Source of the DNA: Nautiliaceae bacterium
Lineage (GTDB): Bacteria > Campylobacterota > Campylobacteria > Campylobacterales > Nautiliaceae
NCBI GenBank assembly: GCA_027062985.1
Contig: JAMOSR010000009.1
Span: 1-13,451 of the forward strand
Direction: 5' to 3'
Length of the DNA: 13,451 bases
Shown: positions 5,583 through 12,765 of the stretch, one piece after another
Layout of the letters: each line of letters opens with the position of its first letter
Position numbering within the stretch: the stretch's first letter is position 1
Position numbers and translations under genes: made by a program
The notes under the pieces: model-generated
What the model saw: only the letters and a program-made list of their open reading frames with translations
What the model was told of the DNA's origin: nothing
Database searches by the model: none

Positions 5583-6875
5583 TTAGTGGAATATGAAAGC
5601 CATTAAACCGATAATTGCAAGTGTAATCGTACCTGCATTTATTTTATCAAACTCTTTTCTAAATAAAGCCAAAAGTAAATAAATTACAAATCCCGCACTA
5701 AGCCCTATCGTAATGGAATATGTAAGAGGCATTAAAATAACCGTTATAAAAGCACTTACGGCTACAGTATGGTCTTTAAAATCTATATTCTTAAGCTCAC
5801 TGAACATTAATACTCCGACCATTACCAAAATAGGATAAATCGCATTGCTTGGAATTGCTTTATATAAAGGAAGGAAAAAGAGGGTAGTAATAAATAAAAG
5901 CCCCGTTACAACGGCTGTCAGTCCCGTTCTTCCCCCTTCTTCAACACCAACGGCGCTTTCTATAAAAGAAGTTGTGGTGGAAGTACCAAGACTTGCTCCT
6001 ATAACCGTTGCGGCGGCATCCGCCTCAAGGGTTTTTTGAAGCTCCCTGCTTCCGTCTTTAAAAAGACCGGCCCTCATACCTATACCGGCCAGAGTACCTA
6101 TAGTATCAAACATATCCGTAATCAAAAAAGTTACAATAACAGGAATTAAAGAAAGAGTTAAAGCGCTTGCTATATCAAATTTAAAAGCAATAGGAGCAAT
6201 ACTAGCAGGAACGGACACAATTCCTTCAGGAAGCTTTGCAAGTCCGAATATCCAAGCTACCACAGTAGTCACTAAAATAGATAAAATAAAAGCACCTTTT
6301 ATCCTGTAAGAATAAAACAGGGCAGCCGTTATAAAACCAAATATCCCGAGCAAAACATTAGGGTCTTTTATATTCCCAAGCCCCACCAAAACGGCGTCAT
6401 TATTGGTTATAATCCCCATCCCCTGCAATCCTATAAAAGCTATAAACATCCCTATACCGGCACTTATTGCCCTTCTTAAATCCACGGGTACCGACTCAAG
6501 CACCCACACCCTGAATTTGGTAAAGGAAAGGGCTAAAAATATAAGTCCGGATATCATTACTATTCCAAGGGCCGTCTGCCATGGAATCCCCATACCTTTT
6601 ACAAGTCCGAATGTAAAATAGGCATTAAGTCCCATACCAACACTCATAGCAACGGGGGTATTTGACCAAAACCCGTTTAAAACAGTAGCAATAATGGTAA
6701 CAACGGCAGTCGCGGTAATTAAAGCATCAAAAGGCATTCCTGTAAGGCTCATAATAGAAGCATTTACAGGGACAATATACATCATAGCCAAAAATGTAGA
6801 AAGTCCGGCTCTAAACTCGGTAGATATGTCAGTGTTTTTTTCTCTCAGATGAAAGATTTTTTCAAGCAGTTTCAT
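5583..6875 (-). CDS. Purine permease of the AzgA/PbuG family (NCS2-type, 430 aa)
   Basis: Inner-membrane proton-coupled uptake of adenine, guanine or hypoxanthine for salvage. Twelve to fourteen hydrophobic segments span the protein. Family signatures are STFLAMMYIVPVNASIM (26-42), GMGLNAYF (80-87), FDTIGTL (256-262) and GTSTTTSFIESAVGVEEGGR (297-316), the substrate-binding loop of this family. Length agrees with members of about 430 aa. The start is supported by AAGG 7 nt upstream of the ATG at 6875. It stands alone between the Hsp20 gene and the ribosomal operon, all on the same strand, with its own promoter. Which base it prefers cannot be read from sequence. A guanine riboswitch, common upstream of this family in Firmicutes, is not visible. 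Confidence 0.93.
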   Translation of the reverse strand: MKLLEKIFHLREKNTDISTEFRAGLSTFLAMMYIVPVNASIMSLTGMPFDALITATAVVTIIATVLNGFWSNTPVAMSVGMGLNAYFTFGLVKGMGIPWQTALGIVMISGLIFLALSFTKFRVWVLESVPVDLRRAISAGIGMFIAFIGLQGMGIITNNDAVLVGLGNIKDPNVLLGIFGFITAALFYSYRIKGAFILSILVTTVVAWIFGLAKLPEGIVSVPASIAPIAFKFDIASALTLSLIPVIVTFLITDMFDTIGTLAGIGMRAGLFKDGSRELQKTLEADAAATVIGASLGTSTTTSFIESAVGVEEGGRTGLTAVVTGLLFITTLFFLPLYKAIPSNAIYPILVMVGVLMFSELKNIDFKDHTVAVSAFITVILMPLTYSITIGLSAGFVIYLLLALFRKEFDKINAGTITLAIIGLMAFIFH

Positions 6876-6902
6876 TTTTCAGCCTTTTAATTTAGCTGAA
6901 TA

Positions 6903-6911
6903 ATTTTAACA
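6903..6911 (-). promoter_or_regulatory. Extended -10 promoter of the purine permease gene
   Basis: The minus strand reads TGTTAAAAT at 6911-6903 (TGn plus TAAAAT). The predicted start is near 6896, giving a leader of about 20 nt in which CAGC and GCTG could pair around the AAAAGG Shine-Dalgarno. The -35 region is weak. This promoter lies downstream of the Hsp20 terminator. Confidence 0.5.
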
Positions 6912-6969
6912 AAAATATGAGCGTTTTACCAGGTTTATTTAAAGTGTCTGTGAGCAGATAAAATTAAAT

Positions 6970-6996
6970 AAAAAAAACCGAGGTTATTTCACCTCG
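6970..6996 (-). terminator. Rho-independent terminator of the Hsp20 gene
   Basis: On the minus strand CGAGGT (6996-6991) pairs with ACCTCG (6984-6979) around the 6-nt loop GAAATA, followed by G and eight T residues (6977-6970). The 5' arm encodes the final Glu-Val codons, and the TAA stop (6986-6984) straddles the loop and 3' arm, so the terminator is embedded in the gene end. Confidence 0.88.
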
Positions 6997-7406
6997 ATTC
7001 TTTTTCCGGCAGGTTTTTGTTTTTTAGGAATAAATATTTTTAAAACACCGTCTTCATATTTAGCTTCTATATTATCCAAATCGGCATCGTTTGGAAGTTT
7101 AAACGCCCTTTCAAATCTTCCAAAAAAGCTTTCTATTCTAGTATAGTTCGGACCGTTTTCTTCTTTTTTTAATTTTCTTTCCCCAGAAATAGTAAGTACA
7201 CCGTCATTTACTGCTATTTCTATATCTTCTTTTTTAACGCCAGGAAGGTCTATTTCGAGATAATAACCTTTTTCATCAGCTTTTTCATTCACAGCAGGCG
7301 TAAAAGCTTCCACTTTTTGAACAGGTTTGTTTGCTTGAAGAACCGCTCCTATTCTTCTTTCTATATCTTGTAATTCTCTGAAAGGATCAAATACCATTGG
7401 CCACAT
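6984..7406 (-). CDS. Small heat-shock protein, Hsp20/alpha-crystallin family (140 aa)
   Basis: ATP-independent holdase chaperone that forms oligomers and keeps unfolding proteins soluble. The variable N-terminal arm (1-38) begins MWPMVFDPFRELQDIERR. The alpha-crystallin domain is at about 40-130 with YYLEIDLPGVKKEDIEI, GVLTISGER (69-77), and YEDGVLKIFIPK (117-128). The tail carries an I-x-V element (I137, V139) of the type that docks neighbouring dimers. A strong SD, AGGAGGGG (7417-7410), lies 3-5 nt before the start at 7406, so high expression is likely on induction. It is a single-gene unit with its own strong promoter, overlapping palindromes and terminator. Typical of thermophilic members of this phylum. 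Confidence 0.95.
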   Translation of the reverse strand: MWPMVFDPFRELQDIERRIGAVLQANKPVQKVEAFTPAVNEKADEKGYYLEIDLPGVKKEDIEIAVNDGVLTISGERKLKKEENGPNYTRIESFFGRFERAFKLPNDADLDNIEAKYEDGVLKIFIPKKQKPAGKRIEVK

Positions 7407-7443
7407 TTTCCCCTCCTTTTTAATAAAATTTTTTTCTACTGAA

Positions 7444-7472
7444 ATTATAGCAAATTATTAAGACAATGTCAA
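7444..7472 (-). promoter_or_regulatory. Near-consensus sigma70 promoter of the Hsp20 gene
   Basis: The minus strand has -35 TTGACA (7472-7467), a 17-nt spacer and -10 TATAAT (7449-7444), with TG one base upstream of the -10 (TGCTATAAT). All three elements are perfect, which is unusual in a phylum where -35 boxes are normally not conserved. The predicted start is about 7437. Such a strong promoter in front of a heat-shock gene implies repression under normal conditions. Confidence 0.85.
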
Positions 7473-7488
7473 TAATATTGATATTATT
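7462..7488. promoter_or_regulatory. Overlapping palindromes over the Hsp20 -35 box (candidate operator)
   Basis: Three inverted repeats overlap: GACAATGTC (7462-7470, perfect around a central A), TCAATAATATTGA (7469-7481, perfect around a central A) and AATAATAT-TG-ATATTATT (7471-7488, 8-bp arms). They cover and flank the -35 box at 7467-7472. They do not match the CIRCE (TTAGCACTC-N9-GAGTGCTAA) or HAIR (CTTGAGT-N7-ACTCAAG) patterns, so the repressor is unknown. AT-richness makes chance palindromes more likely for the third. Confidence 0.5.
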
Positions 7489-7499
7489 TAACTAAACTT

Positions 7500-8597
7500 T
7501 TATTCTTTAAATCTTTCAATTTGTAAAGGGGTTTCAAAATAAACACTGTTACTAGGAAACGCAAAAGAACTTCCGTTTTGCTCTACAATCTCTTTTATTT
7601 TAAGATTTATATCTTCTCTGATTCTAAGATAATCTTTCCAAACGGCCGTATTGGTGAAAAAATAACAAAAAATACTAAGAGCGCTGTCTTCAAACTGGTC
7701 AAAATAAATTAAAAGGCTTTCATCTTTTGCTATTTCAGGATGGTTTAAAAGCATATTCCTTATATCTTCCACTATCTTTTTAACCTTATCTACAGGCGTA
7801 TCATAAACAAGGCCTATTCTCATCATAATTCTTCTTTTATCACGTCTGCTGAAATTTTCAACGCTTGAATTGGCTATGGTTGCATTTGGGACTATTATAA
7901 GTCTTTTGTCAAAAGCCCTTATTTTAGTGGTTCTCATTCCTATATCTTCTACTATTCCCTCAACATTACCTATTTTAACCCACTCTCCTATTTTAAAAAT
8001 ATTATCGGTCAAAATTGCAATTCCTCCGAAAATATTGGCTGCCGTATCTTTTGCGGCAAGAGCAAAAGCAAGTCCACCAAGTCCCAAAGAAGCTATAAAC
8101 CCTGTAACATTAATGCCCCAGTCCTGAAGTAAAGCTATAATACCGATAGATATTACTAAAATTTTAATTATTTTTATAACAAAACCGGCAAGTTCTCTTG
8201 AAGCTTTTCCAAAACGCCCCAATAATTTATAAACCGACTCTTCAAATTCGTTTATGATATTGTAAATAGCCCAAAACACGTCAAAAATCAAAAACCCTTT
8301 TAAAATATGATAAGCAACAGCATTTTTTACTTCCAAAAAAAACAAAAAGAAATAAAAACCTCCTATCACAAATAAAAATTTCAAAGGCTCTTTTAAGGCT
8401 TTTAAAAATTTATCGTCAATATCGGTTTTCGTTTTTTTCGTCAAAAGCCTTAGCGTCTTTATAAAATAAATCGTAAAAGCCTTTCTGGCAATCAAAAAAA
8501 ACGAAAGTACCACAAAAGCCAAAATGATTTTATAAAGAGGTAAGGACAAAAATTTGTAATTTAAGATATTTATAAATTCACTTAGATAACTTTCCAT
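7500..8597 (-). CDS. MscS-family mechanosensitive ion channel (365 aa)
   Basis: Inner-membrane channel that opens under membrane tension and releases solutes on hypo-osmotic shock. Hydrophobic segments lie at about 22-45, 73-90, 98-115 and 137-158, then the pore-lining segment at 164-196 with the Gly/Ala pattern GFIASLGLGGLAFALAAKD. It is followed by the MscS beta domain: GEWVKIGNVEGIVEDIGMRT (204-223), IIVPNATIANSSVENFSRRD. The extra N-terminal helices make it larger than E. coli MscS (286 aa) and more like YnaI-type members. It overlaps the end of the PBP gene by 20 nt with SD AAAGG 6 nt before the ATG, so it is probably the last cistron of the flgB operon. No clear terminator follows before the Hsp20 promoter. 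Confidence 0.93.
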   Translation of the reverse strand: MESYLSEFINILNYKFLSLPLYKIILAFVVLSFFLIARKAFTIYFIKTLRLLTKKTKTDIDDKFLKALKEPLKFLFVIGGFYFFLFFLEVKNAVAYHILKGFLIFDVFWAIYNIINEFEESVYKLLGRFGKASRELAGFVIKIIKILVISIGIIALLQDWGINVTGFIASLGLGGLAFALAAKDTAANIFGGIAILTDNIFKIGEWVKIGNVEGIVEDIGMRTTKIRAFDKRLIIVPNATIANSSVENFSRRDKRRIMMRIGLVYDTPVDKVKKIVEDIRNMLLNHPEIAKDESLLIYFDQFEDSALSIFCYFFTNTAVWKDYLRIREDINLKIKEIVEQNGSSFAFPSNSVYFETPLQIERFKE

Positions 8598-10293
8598 TTT
8601 TAACCTTTATCAGATTTTCTTCCATCATTATACCAACTATTTTTTTAAACGTAGGCACGGCCGAAGATGAAGCAAAATAGTTAGGCCATTTGGCTTTTAT
8701 ATCAAAAAAAGTAACTCCTATCGTATATCTGTGAATTCCGTCGTTAACAAAACCGAAAAAAGATGAATTATATATATTTTTATATCCCCCTTTAACGGAA
8801 ACATGAGCCGTTCCGGTTTTTCCGGCAACAAAAAGTCCCTTGATATCGGCAGCTTTTCCTGTTCCCTTTAAGACGACTTTTCTCAATATTTTTAACATGG
8901 TCTCAGCTGTCTGAGGAGATACAACCCTTTTTTTATAAGCTTTTATAGCCCCTATTCTCGGGGTAAATGTAATTCCTTTATTATTAAACACATTATAAGC
9001 TTTTAAAAGCTGAACAAAATTTACCAAAATTCCGTAACCGTAAGAAGTAGTTGACTTATACACGGGATAATTTAAAAGTTTCAGGCTTCTCAGCTTTCCT
9101 TTAAGCTCATAAGGTAAATCGATACCGCTATATTCCCCAAAACCGAAATTTTTAAGCCCGTTAAAAAACTCTACGTTTGTAAGTCTTAAAGCAAGCTGTG
9201 AAATACCTATATTACTCGAATACACAATCACGTTTTCTGCACTCAGCCACTCAAAAGGCTCATCGTCTCTTATAGGAGTTTTTCTCCATTCGGGTTTCCA
9301 CCTTCCGTTATATCCTTTTATTATTTCATAAGGATTTACTTTTTTAAGCTCCAGTAAAATCGCAAACGTAATAGGTTTCATAACCGAACCCGGTTCAAAA
9401 AGCTCTCTTATAACGCTTATTTTCATATTTTTCACATCCCTTGGGCTTATATGGGAAGGATTATACCTGTTAGAAGTGGCAATGGCCAGTAAGCGACCGG
9501 TTTTTGAATCCATTACAGCGGCTACAACCTCTTTTGCCGACAATTTGTTTTTTTGGACTGATAGCAGTTTTTCTATTTTTCTTTGTAATACAAGGTTAAT
9601 ATTAAGAAGAAGACTTTTCCCGTCAACAGGCTGCTTTACAACTGAATTTCCGTCATAAATAATATTACCGAACACATCCCTGTAACCTTTTTTAAATCCG
9701 TCTTTTTTTGCTCTTAAAAGTTCGTCATAATACTCTTCAAGTCCGTTTTCACCTTTTTTTAAATCTTTTCTGTATCTGCCCAAAACCGGTTCTAGCGTAT
9801 CCGCATAAGGATAAACTCTTTTAAAATCCAAACTCGCTATTTCATATCCTCTTCTGATACCCGTTTTAGGATTAGTTAAAAATACCCTTTTTTTATCAAG
9901 AATTTTTCTAAGATAAATAAGATTTTGCTTCGTTTTTAAATCTACCTTTGCAATAAGAATCCGATTCTTACCTCTTTTTTTGGCAAAATTAATAATATTT
10001 TTTAATCTTTTCTCGCTTATACCCGAATATATAGAAAAAAGTTTTATAAAAAGAGCCTTTTTATTTTCATCAAGATAATTCACATATAAATAAACGCCGT
10101 AAAGCTTTTGACTTTTGGCAATAGTATAATTTTTAGAATATATATTTCCTCTAACAGCGCTCTCTTTTTTAACTATAACAGGTTCGAAATAATATTTCGG
10201 TTTTGCAATGGAAAAAAACAAAAAAGCTCCGTAAACAATAGCCAATAAAAAAAGAAAAAGAAAAAAAAATGCGGGGATTCTTATGTTTTTCAT
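8578..10293 (-). CDS. FtsI/PBP2b-type peptidoglycan D,D-transpeptidase (571 aa)
   Basis: Class B penicillin-binding protein that cross-links septal peptidoglycan as partner of FtsW. One N-terminal membrane anchor (about 8-30), a periplasmic pedestal (about 40-220), then the transpeptidase domain with all three catalytic motifs: SVMK (S303, K306), SSN (359-361) and KTGT (492-495). No PASTA repeats. Start and fliE stop overlap as TAATG. The cluster flgB-flgC-fliE-PBP is, from memory, conserved in Campylobacter and Helicobacter (for example HP1559-HP1556, with ftsW as HP1560), which supports the divisional FtsI assignment over the elongation PBP2. A run of nine T residues in the anchor-coding part (10269-10261) encodes F9-F11; it is a possible slippage site, but the frame is intact. 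Confidence 0.92.
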   Translation of the reverse strand: MKNIRIPAFFFLFLFLLAIVYGAFLFFSIAKPKYYFEPVIVKKESAVRGNIYSKNYTIAKSQKLYGVYLYVNYLDENKKALFIKLFSIYSGISEKRLKNIINFAKKRGKNRILIAKVDLKTKQNLIYLRKILDKKRVFLTNPKTGIRRGYEIASLDFKRVYPYADTLEPVLGRYRKDLKKGENGLEEYYDELLRAKKDGFKKGYRDVFGNIIYDGNSVVKQPVDGKSLLLNINLVLQRKIEKLLSVQKNKLSAKEVVAAVMDSKTGRLLAIATSNRYNPSHISPRDVKNMKISVIRELFEPGSVMKPITFAILLELKKVNPYEIIKGYNGRWKPEWRKTPIRDDEPFEWLSAENVIVYSSNIGISQLALRLTNVEFFNGLKNFGFGEYSGIDLPYELKGKLRSLKLLNYPVYKSTTSYGYGILVNFVQLLKAYNVFNNKGITFTPRIGAIKAYKKRVVSPQTAETMLKILRKVVLKGTGKAADIKGLFVAGKTGTAHVSVKGGYKNIYNSSFFGFVNDGIHRYTIGVTFFDIKAKWPNYFASSSAVPTFKKIVGIMMEENLIKVKNGKLSK

Positions 10294-10589
10294 TAAATTT
10301 GAGTTTTTAAAAGCTCTTTGTAGGCGTTAATTGCTTTGTTTCTTACTTCAAGCATCATTTTCATTTTCATTTCGGCTTTTTGGATAGTAATACTCGCTTT
10401 TGCTAAATCCTGAACTTCTCCCGACGCTATGGCGGCCTGAGTTTCATCGGCTTTTTGCATCAAATTATTTGTTTCATCTATCTCCTTTTTCAATACCTCT
10501 TCAAAATCTATCCCTCCGCTTTTAGAAGTTTTGTTTTGAAGAGGAGAAGAAGATGTGTTAATACCGTCAACTTTATTTATAAAAGCCAT
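10293..10589 (-). CDS. fliE: Flagellar hook-basal body protein FliE (98 aa)
   Basis: Small protein joining the MS ring to the proximal rod and needed for export of rod proteins. The C-terminal half is the conserved helix: IASGEVQDLAKASITIQKAE, then MKMKMMLEVRNKAINAYKEL. The N-terminal part (1-27) is Ser/Thr/Asn-rich and variable. No Sec signal, as expected for flagellar type III export. Starts 10 nt after flgC and shares a base with the PBP gene. Confidence 0.96.
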   Translation of the reverse strand: MAFINKVDGINTSSSPLQNKTSKSGGIDFEEVLKKEIDETNNLMQKADETQAAIASGEVQDLAKASITIQKAEMKMKMMLEVRNKAINAYKELLKTQI

Positions 10590-10599
10590 CTGTTATCCT

Positions 10600-11097
10600 T
10601 TAGGATTGTAAAATATTAATGGCGTTTTGAGCCATGTTTTTAGTAGCCTGAAAAGCGGCCACATTTGCCTGATAAGCCCTTGTCGCTTCTATTAAATCGG
10701 CCATTTCCACAACAGGATTAATATTAGGATAGGCAACATAACCGTCCGCATCTGCATCCGGATTTGTCGGGTCGTACTTTAAAATAGGCTTGCTGTCATC
10801 CCTTACTACTTTATCCACTATAACCGTTTCAACAGGAGGTTTTGCAACAGCGTAATCTTCTCCTTCCTCGTCAAGAGGGTTTTCATATTTATGAAATCTG
10901 GAATTTTCGTCTATGTATTTGTTTAAATGCTCTTCAAAAGGCACGGCTTTAAAAATAACCTCTTTTCTTCTATAAGGCCCTCCCTCGGGAGTTCTTGTAG
11001 TATTTGCATTAGCGATATTTTCGGAAATTATATTTATCCTAAATCTCTGAGCCGATAATCCGTATCCTGAAATATCAAAACTGTTTAAAAAAGCCAT
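10600..11097 (-). CDS. flgC: Flagellar basal-body rod protein FlgC (165 aa)
   Basis: Proximal rod subunit exported by the flagellar type III apparatus. The N-terminal rod signature ISENIANANTTRT is at about 24-36, followed by GGPYRRKEVIF. The C-terminal helix from about 127 to the end, NPVVEMADLIEATRAYQANV and onward, is the matching half of the axial coiled-coil domain. The middle part is acidic and hydrophilic, including DPTNPDADADGYVAYPNINP, which is usual for FlgC. Lies 9 nt downstream of flgB. Confidence 0.97.
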   Translation of the reverse strand: MAFLNSFDISGYGLSAQRFRINIISENIANANTTRTPEGGPYRRKEVIFKAVPFEEHLNKYIDENSRFHKYENPLDEEGEDYAVAKPPVETVIVDKVVRDDSKPILKYDPTNPDADADGYVAYPNINPVVEMADLIEATRAYQANVAAFQATKNMAQNAINILQS

Positions 11098-11106
11098 TTT
11101 CTATCC

Positions 11107-11535
11107 TTAAATATTCTTACTTGAATCTATAACCGCTTTAAATATTTCTATATTTTTTCTTAAAGCCGCTACGGTGGCGTTATACATCATACTGTTTTTT
11201 GCCATTTCAGTCGTTTCAACGTCTATATCAACACTGTTTCCGTCATTTTTGGCCAAATGACCGTCTCTGTAAAAAACTATAGGCTTGTAAGGGTCGTCAA
11301 AATCCTTAGGCTCTAAGTGCATAGGCGATGTTTTGGCCAGTTCTAACTTTTTAGACGGTTTGTGAAATTTTTTATTTATCTCTTCTTCTAATGCTTCTTC
11401 AAATCTTATATCTTTAGGTCTGTAAAAAGGAGTATCGGCATTTGCAATATTACTTGAAATCATATCTTCTCTTATTCTTCTGTAAAACAGGGATTTTTCC
11501 ATAATATTAAAAGATTTTGAAATTTCAAATGCCAC
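11107..11535 (-). CDS. flgB: Flagellar basal-body rod protein FlgB (142 aa, GTG start)
   Basis: First proximal rod subunit, docking on FliE. It has the N-terminal rod signature MISSNIANADTPFYRPKDIRF (25-45) and a C-terminal helix with VETTEMAKNSMMYNATVAAL. The start codon is GTG at 11535-11533, with AGGAG about 5 nt upstream; an overlapping out-of-frame ATG (11537-11535, sharing ATGTG) would give only about 21 codons. First gene of the flgB-flgC-fliE-PBP-mscS unit and directly downstream of a sigma54 promoter. Confidence 0.96.
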   Translation of the reverse strand: MAFEISKSFNIMEKSLFYRRIREDMISSNIANADTPFYRPKDIRFEEALEEEINKKFHKPSKKLELAKTSPMHLEPKDFDDPYKPIVFYRDGHLAKNDGNSVDIDVETTEMAKNSMMYNATVAALRKNIEIFKAVIDSSKNI

Positions 11536-11555
11536 ATTCTCTCCTTTTTAAATAA

Positions 11556-11572
11556 CAAGCAAAAAACGTTCC
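11556..11572 (-). promoter_or_regulatory. Sigma54 (RpoN) promoter of the flgB operon
   Basis: The minus strand reads GGAACG (from 11572) and TTTTGCTTG (to 11556), with GG (11572-11571) and GC (11560-11559) separated by exactly 10 nt: the -24/-12 GG-N10-GC rule and the GGAAC...TTGCTT form known from Campylobacter RpoN promoters. The predicted start is near 11547, about 12 nt before the flgB GTG. In this phylum RpoN with the FlgS/FlgR two-component pair drives rod and hook genes, so the same control is expected here. A separate TATAAT on the same strand at 11606-11601 could give a sigma70 transcript as well. Confidence 0.82.
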
Positions 11573-11580
11573 TCTTTTTT

Positions 11581-11608
11581 TTGATAAAATTACATTTATC
11601 ATTATACT
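11581..11608 (+). promoter_or_regulatory. Promoter region of ftsW-murG
   Basis: Two readings compete. One is an extended -10, TGATAAAAT (11582-11590), after a run of T residues, the usual Campylobacterota arrangement, giving a start near 11597. The other is -35 TTGATA (11581-11586) with a 16-nt spacer and -10 TATACT (11603-11608), starting near 11615 and leaving almost no leader before the AAAGG Shine-Dalgarno (11613-11617). The first is preferred. The region is 88 nt between divergent start codons and is shared with the flgB sigma54 promoter. Confidence 0.5.
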
Positions 11609-11623
11609 TCATAAAGGTTAAAT

Positions 11624-12763
11624 TTGCAAAAAGTAGATACCCTCGTTTTTATTATAGTGGCTGTTTTAATGCTTATAGGCGCTATATTTTCATATTCTTT
11701 ACCTATATTTTTTGAAGTAAAAAAACATTTAAGCGAATATCACTTTTTTAAAAATTATCTCTTATTTGCAGGTGGAAGTTTTTTCCTTATGATACTTTTA
11801 TCCAGGGCAGACCCGGAAAAGTGGTTTAACATTTTAGGGTTCGGTATACTTATAATATCGGGAGCACTTATAATTCTTCTGCCTTTTTTACCTGAATCAG
11901 TAGCTCCGGTAATCAACGGTGCCAGACGGTGGATTAAAATAGGCGGCTTTAAATTTTCACCGGTAGAGTTTTTTAAAATAGGGGTAATCTTTTTTTTATC
12001 ATGGTCTTTTACCAGAAAAGTTAAAAAAACAAAATCCCTTAAAGAGGAATTTACCCTTATAATCCCTTATCTGCTCGTTCTGGGAATATTTTGGGTATTT
12101 ATCATTTTTTTATTATCCGACTTAGGACAGGTAATGGTTATGGTGCTGATTTTCGCGCTTATGCTACTGGTAGCCGGAGGAAAATTTCAGACATTCGGTA
12201 TTATGGCTGCAATCGGAGCTATGCTTTTAATATTAGCGGTAATGTTCGCCCCTTACAGACTCGAAAGGATAAAAAACTGGCTTTATACCATGACTTCCAA
12301 CTTTTTTCCGCACCCCCTTATTGAAGGCTCCTCTGCAAATTACGAACAGGTTATCCAGTCTTTAAACGCAATACACCATGGAGGAATAAGCGGCGTAGGA
12401 ATAGGAAACGGTATTTTTAAACTCGGGTTTTTAAGCGACGTTCATACGGATTTTGTCTTGGCGGGAATAGCGGAAGAGAGCGGTATTATAGGTATAACAA
12501 TCGTTCTTGGTCTGTTTGCCGTTTTACTATTTAGAATTTTTAAACTTTCTTTCCGAGCTGAAAAAAAAGAGTATCAGCTTTTTGCTTTTGGAGTGGGAAG
12601 TCTTATAGCCATTCAGCTTATTTTAAACGGTCTTGGAATAACCTCAATCATTCCTCTTAAAGGTTTAACCGTTCCGTTTTTAAGTTACGGGGGAAGTTCA
12701 CTTTTTGCATTTGCCACCGCAATAGGGATGGTCTTGATGATAAGCAAAAAAGCAAAATTTTAA
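11624..12763 (+). CDS. ftsW: FtsW-type SEDS peptidoglycan glycosyltransferase (379 aa, TTG start)
   Basis: Polytopic inner-membrane SEDS protein that polymerises lipid II at the septum with a class B PBP. About ten membrane segments. Conserved blocks are NGARRWIKIGGFKFSPVEFF (98-117), YEQVIQSLNAIHHGG (240-254), HTDFVLAGIAEESG (274-287, where D276 matches the family's catalytic aspartate) and PFLSYGGSS near the end. Called FtsW rather than RodA because murG follows 17 nt later and an FtsI-type PBP lies divergently next door. Start codon is TTG, with AAAGG 6 nt upstream. Confidence 0.92.
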   Translation: MQKVDTLVFIIVAVLMLIGAIFSYSLPIFFEVKKHLSEYHFFKNYLLFAGGSFFLMILLSRADPEKWFNILGFGILIISGALIILLPFLPESVAPVINGARRWIKIGGFKFSPVEFFKIGVIFFLSWSFTRKVKKTKSLKEEFTLIIPYLLVLGIFWVFIIFLLSDLGQVMVMVLIFALMLLVAGGKFQTFGIMAAIGAMLLILAVMFAPYRLERIKNWLYTMTSNFFPHPLIEGSSANYEQVIQSLNAIHHGGISGVGIGNGIFKLGFLSDVHTDFVLAGIAEESGIIGITIVLGLFAVLLFRIFKLSFRAEKKEYQLFAFGVGSLIAIQLILNGLGITSIIPLKGLTVPFLSYGGSSLFAFATAIGMVLMISKKAKF

Positions 12764-12765
12764 TT

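Noticed and set aside
6876..6969. Purine riboswitch upstream of the permease
   Set aside because: The predicted leader is only about 20 nt and no three-way junction with the conserved purine-aptamer loops is visible.
10261..10269. Phase-variable A9 tract in the PBP gene
   Set aside because: The frame is intact, it encodes part of the membrane anchor, the gene is probably essential, and runs of this length are common in such AT-rich DNA; worth no more than a note.
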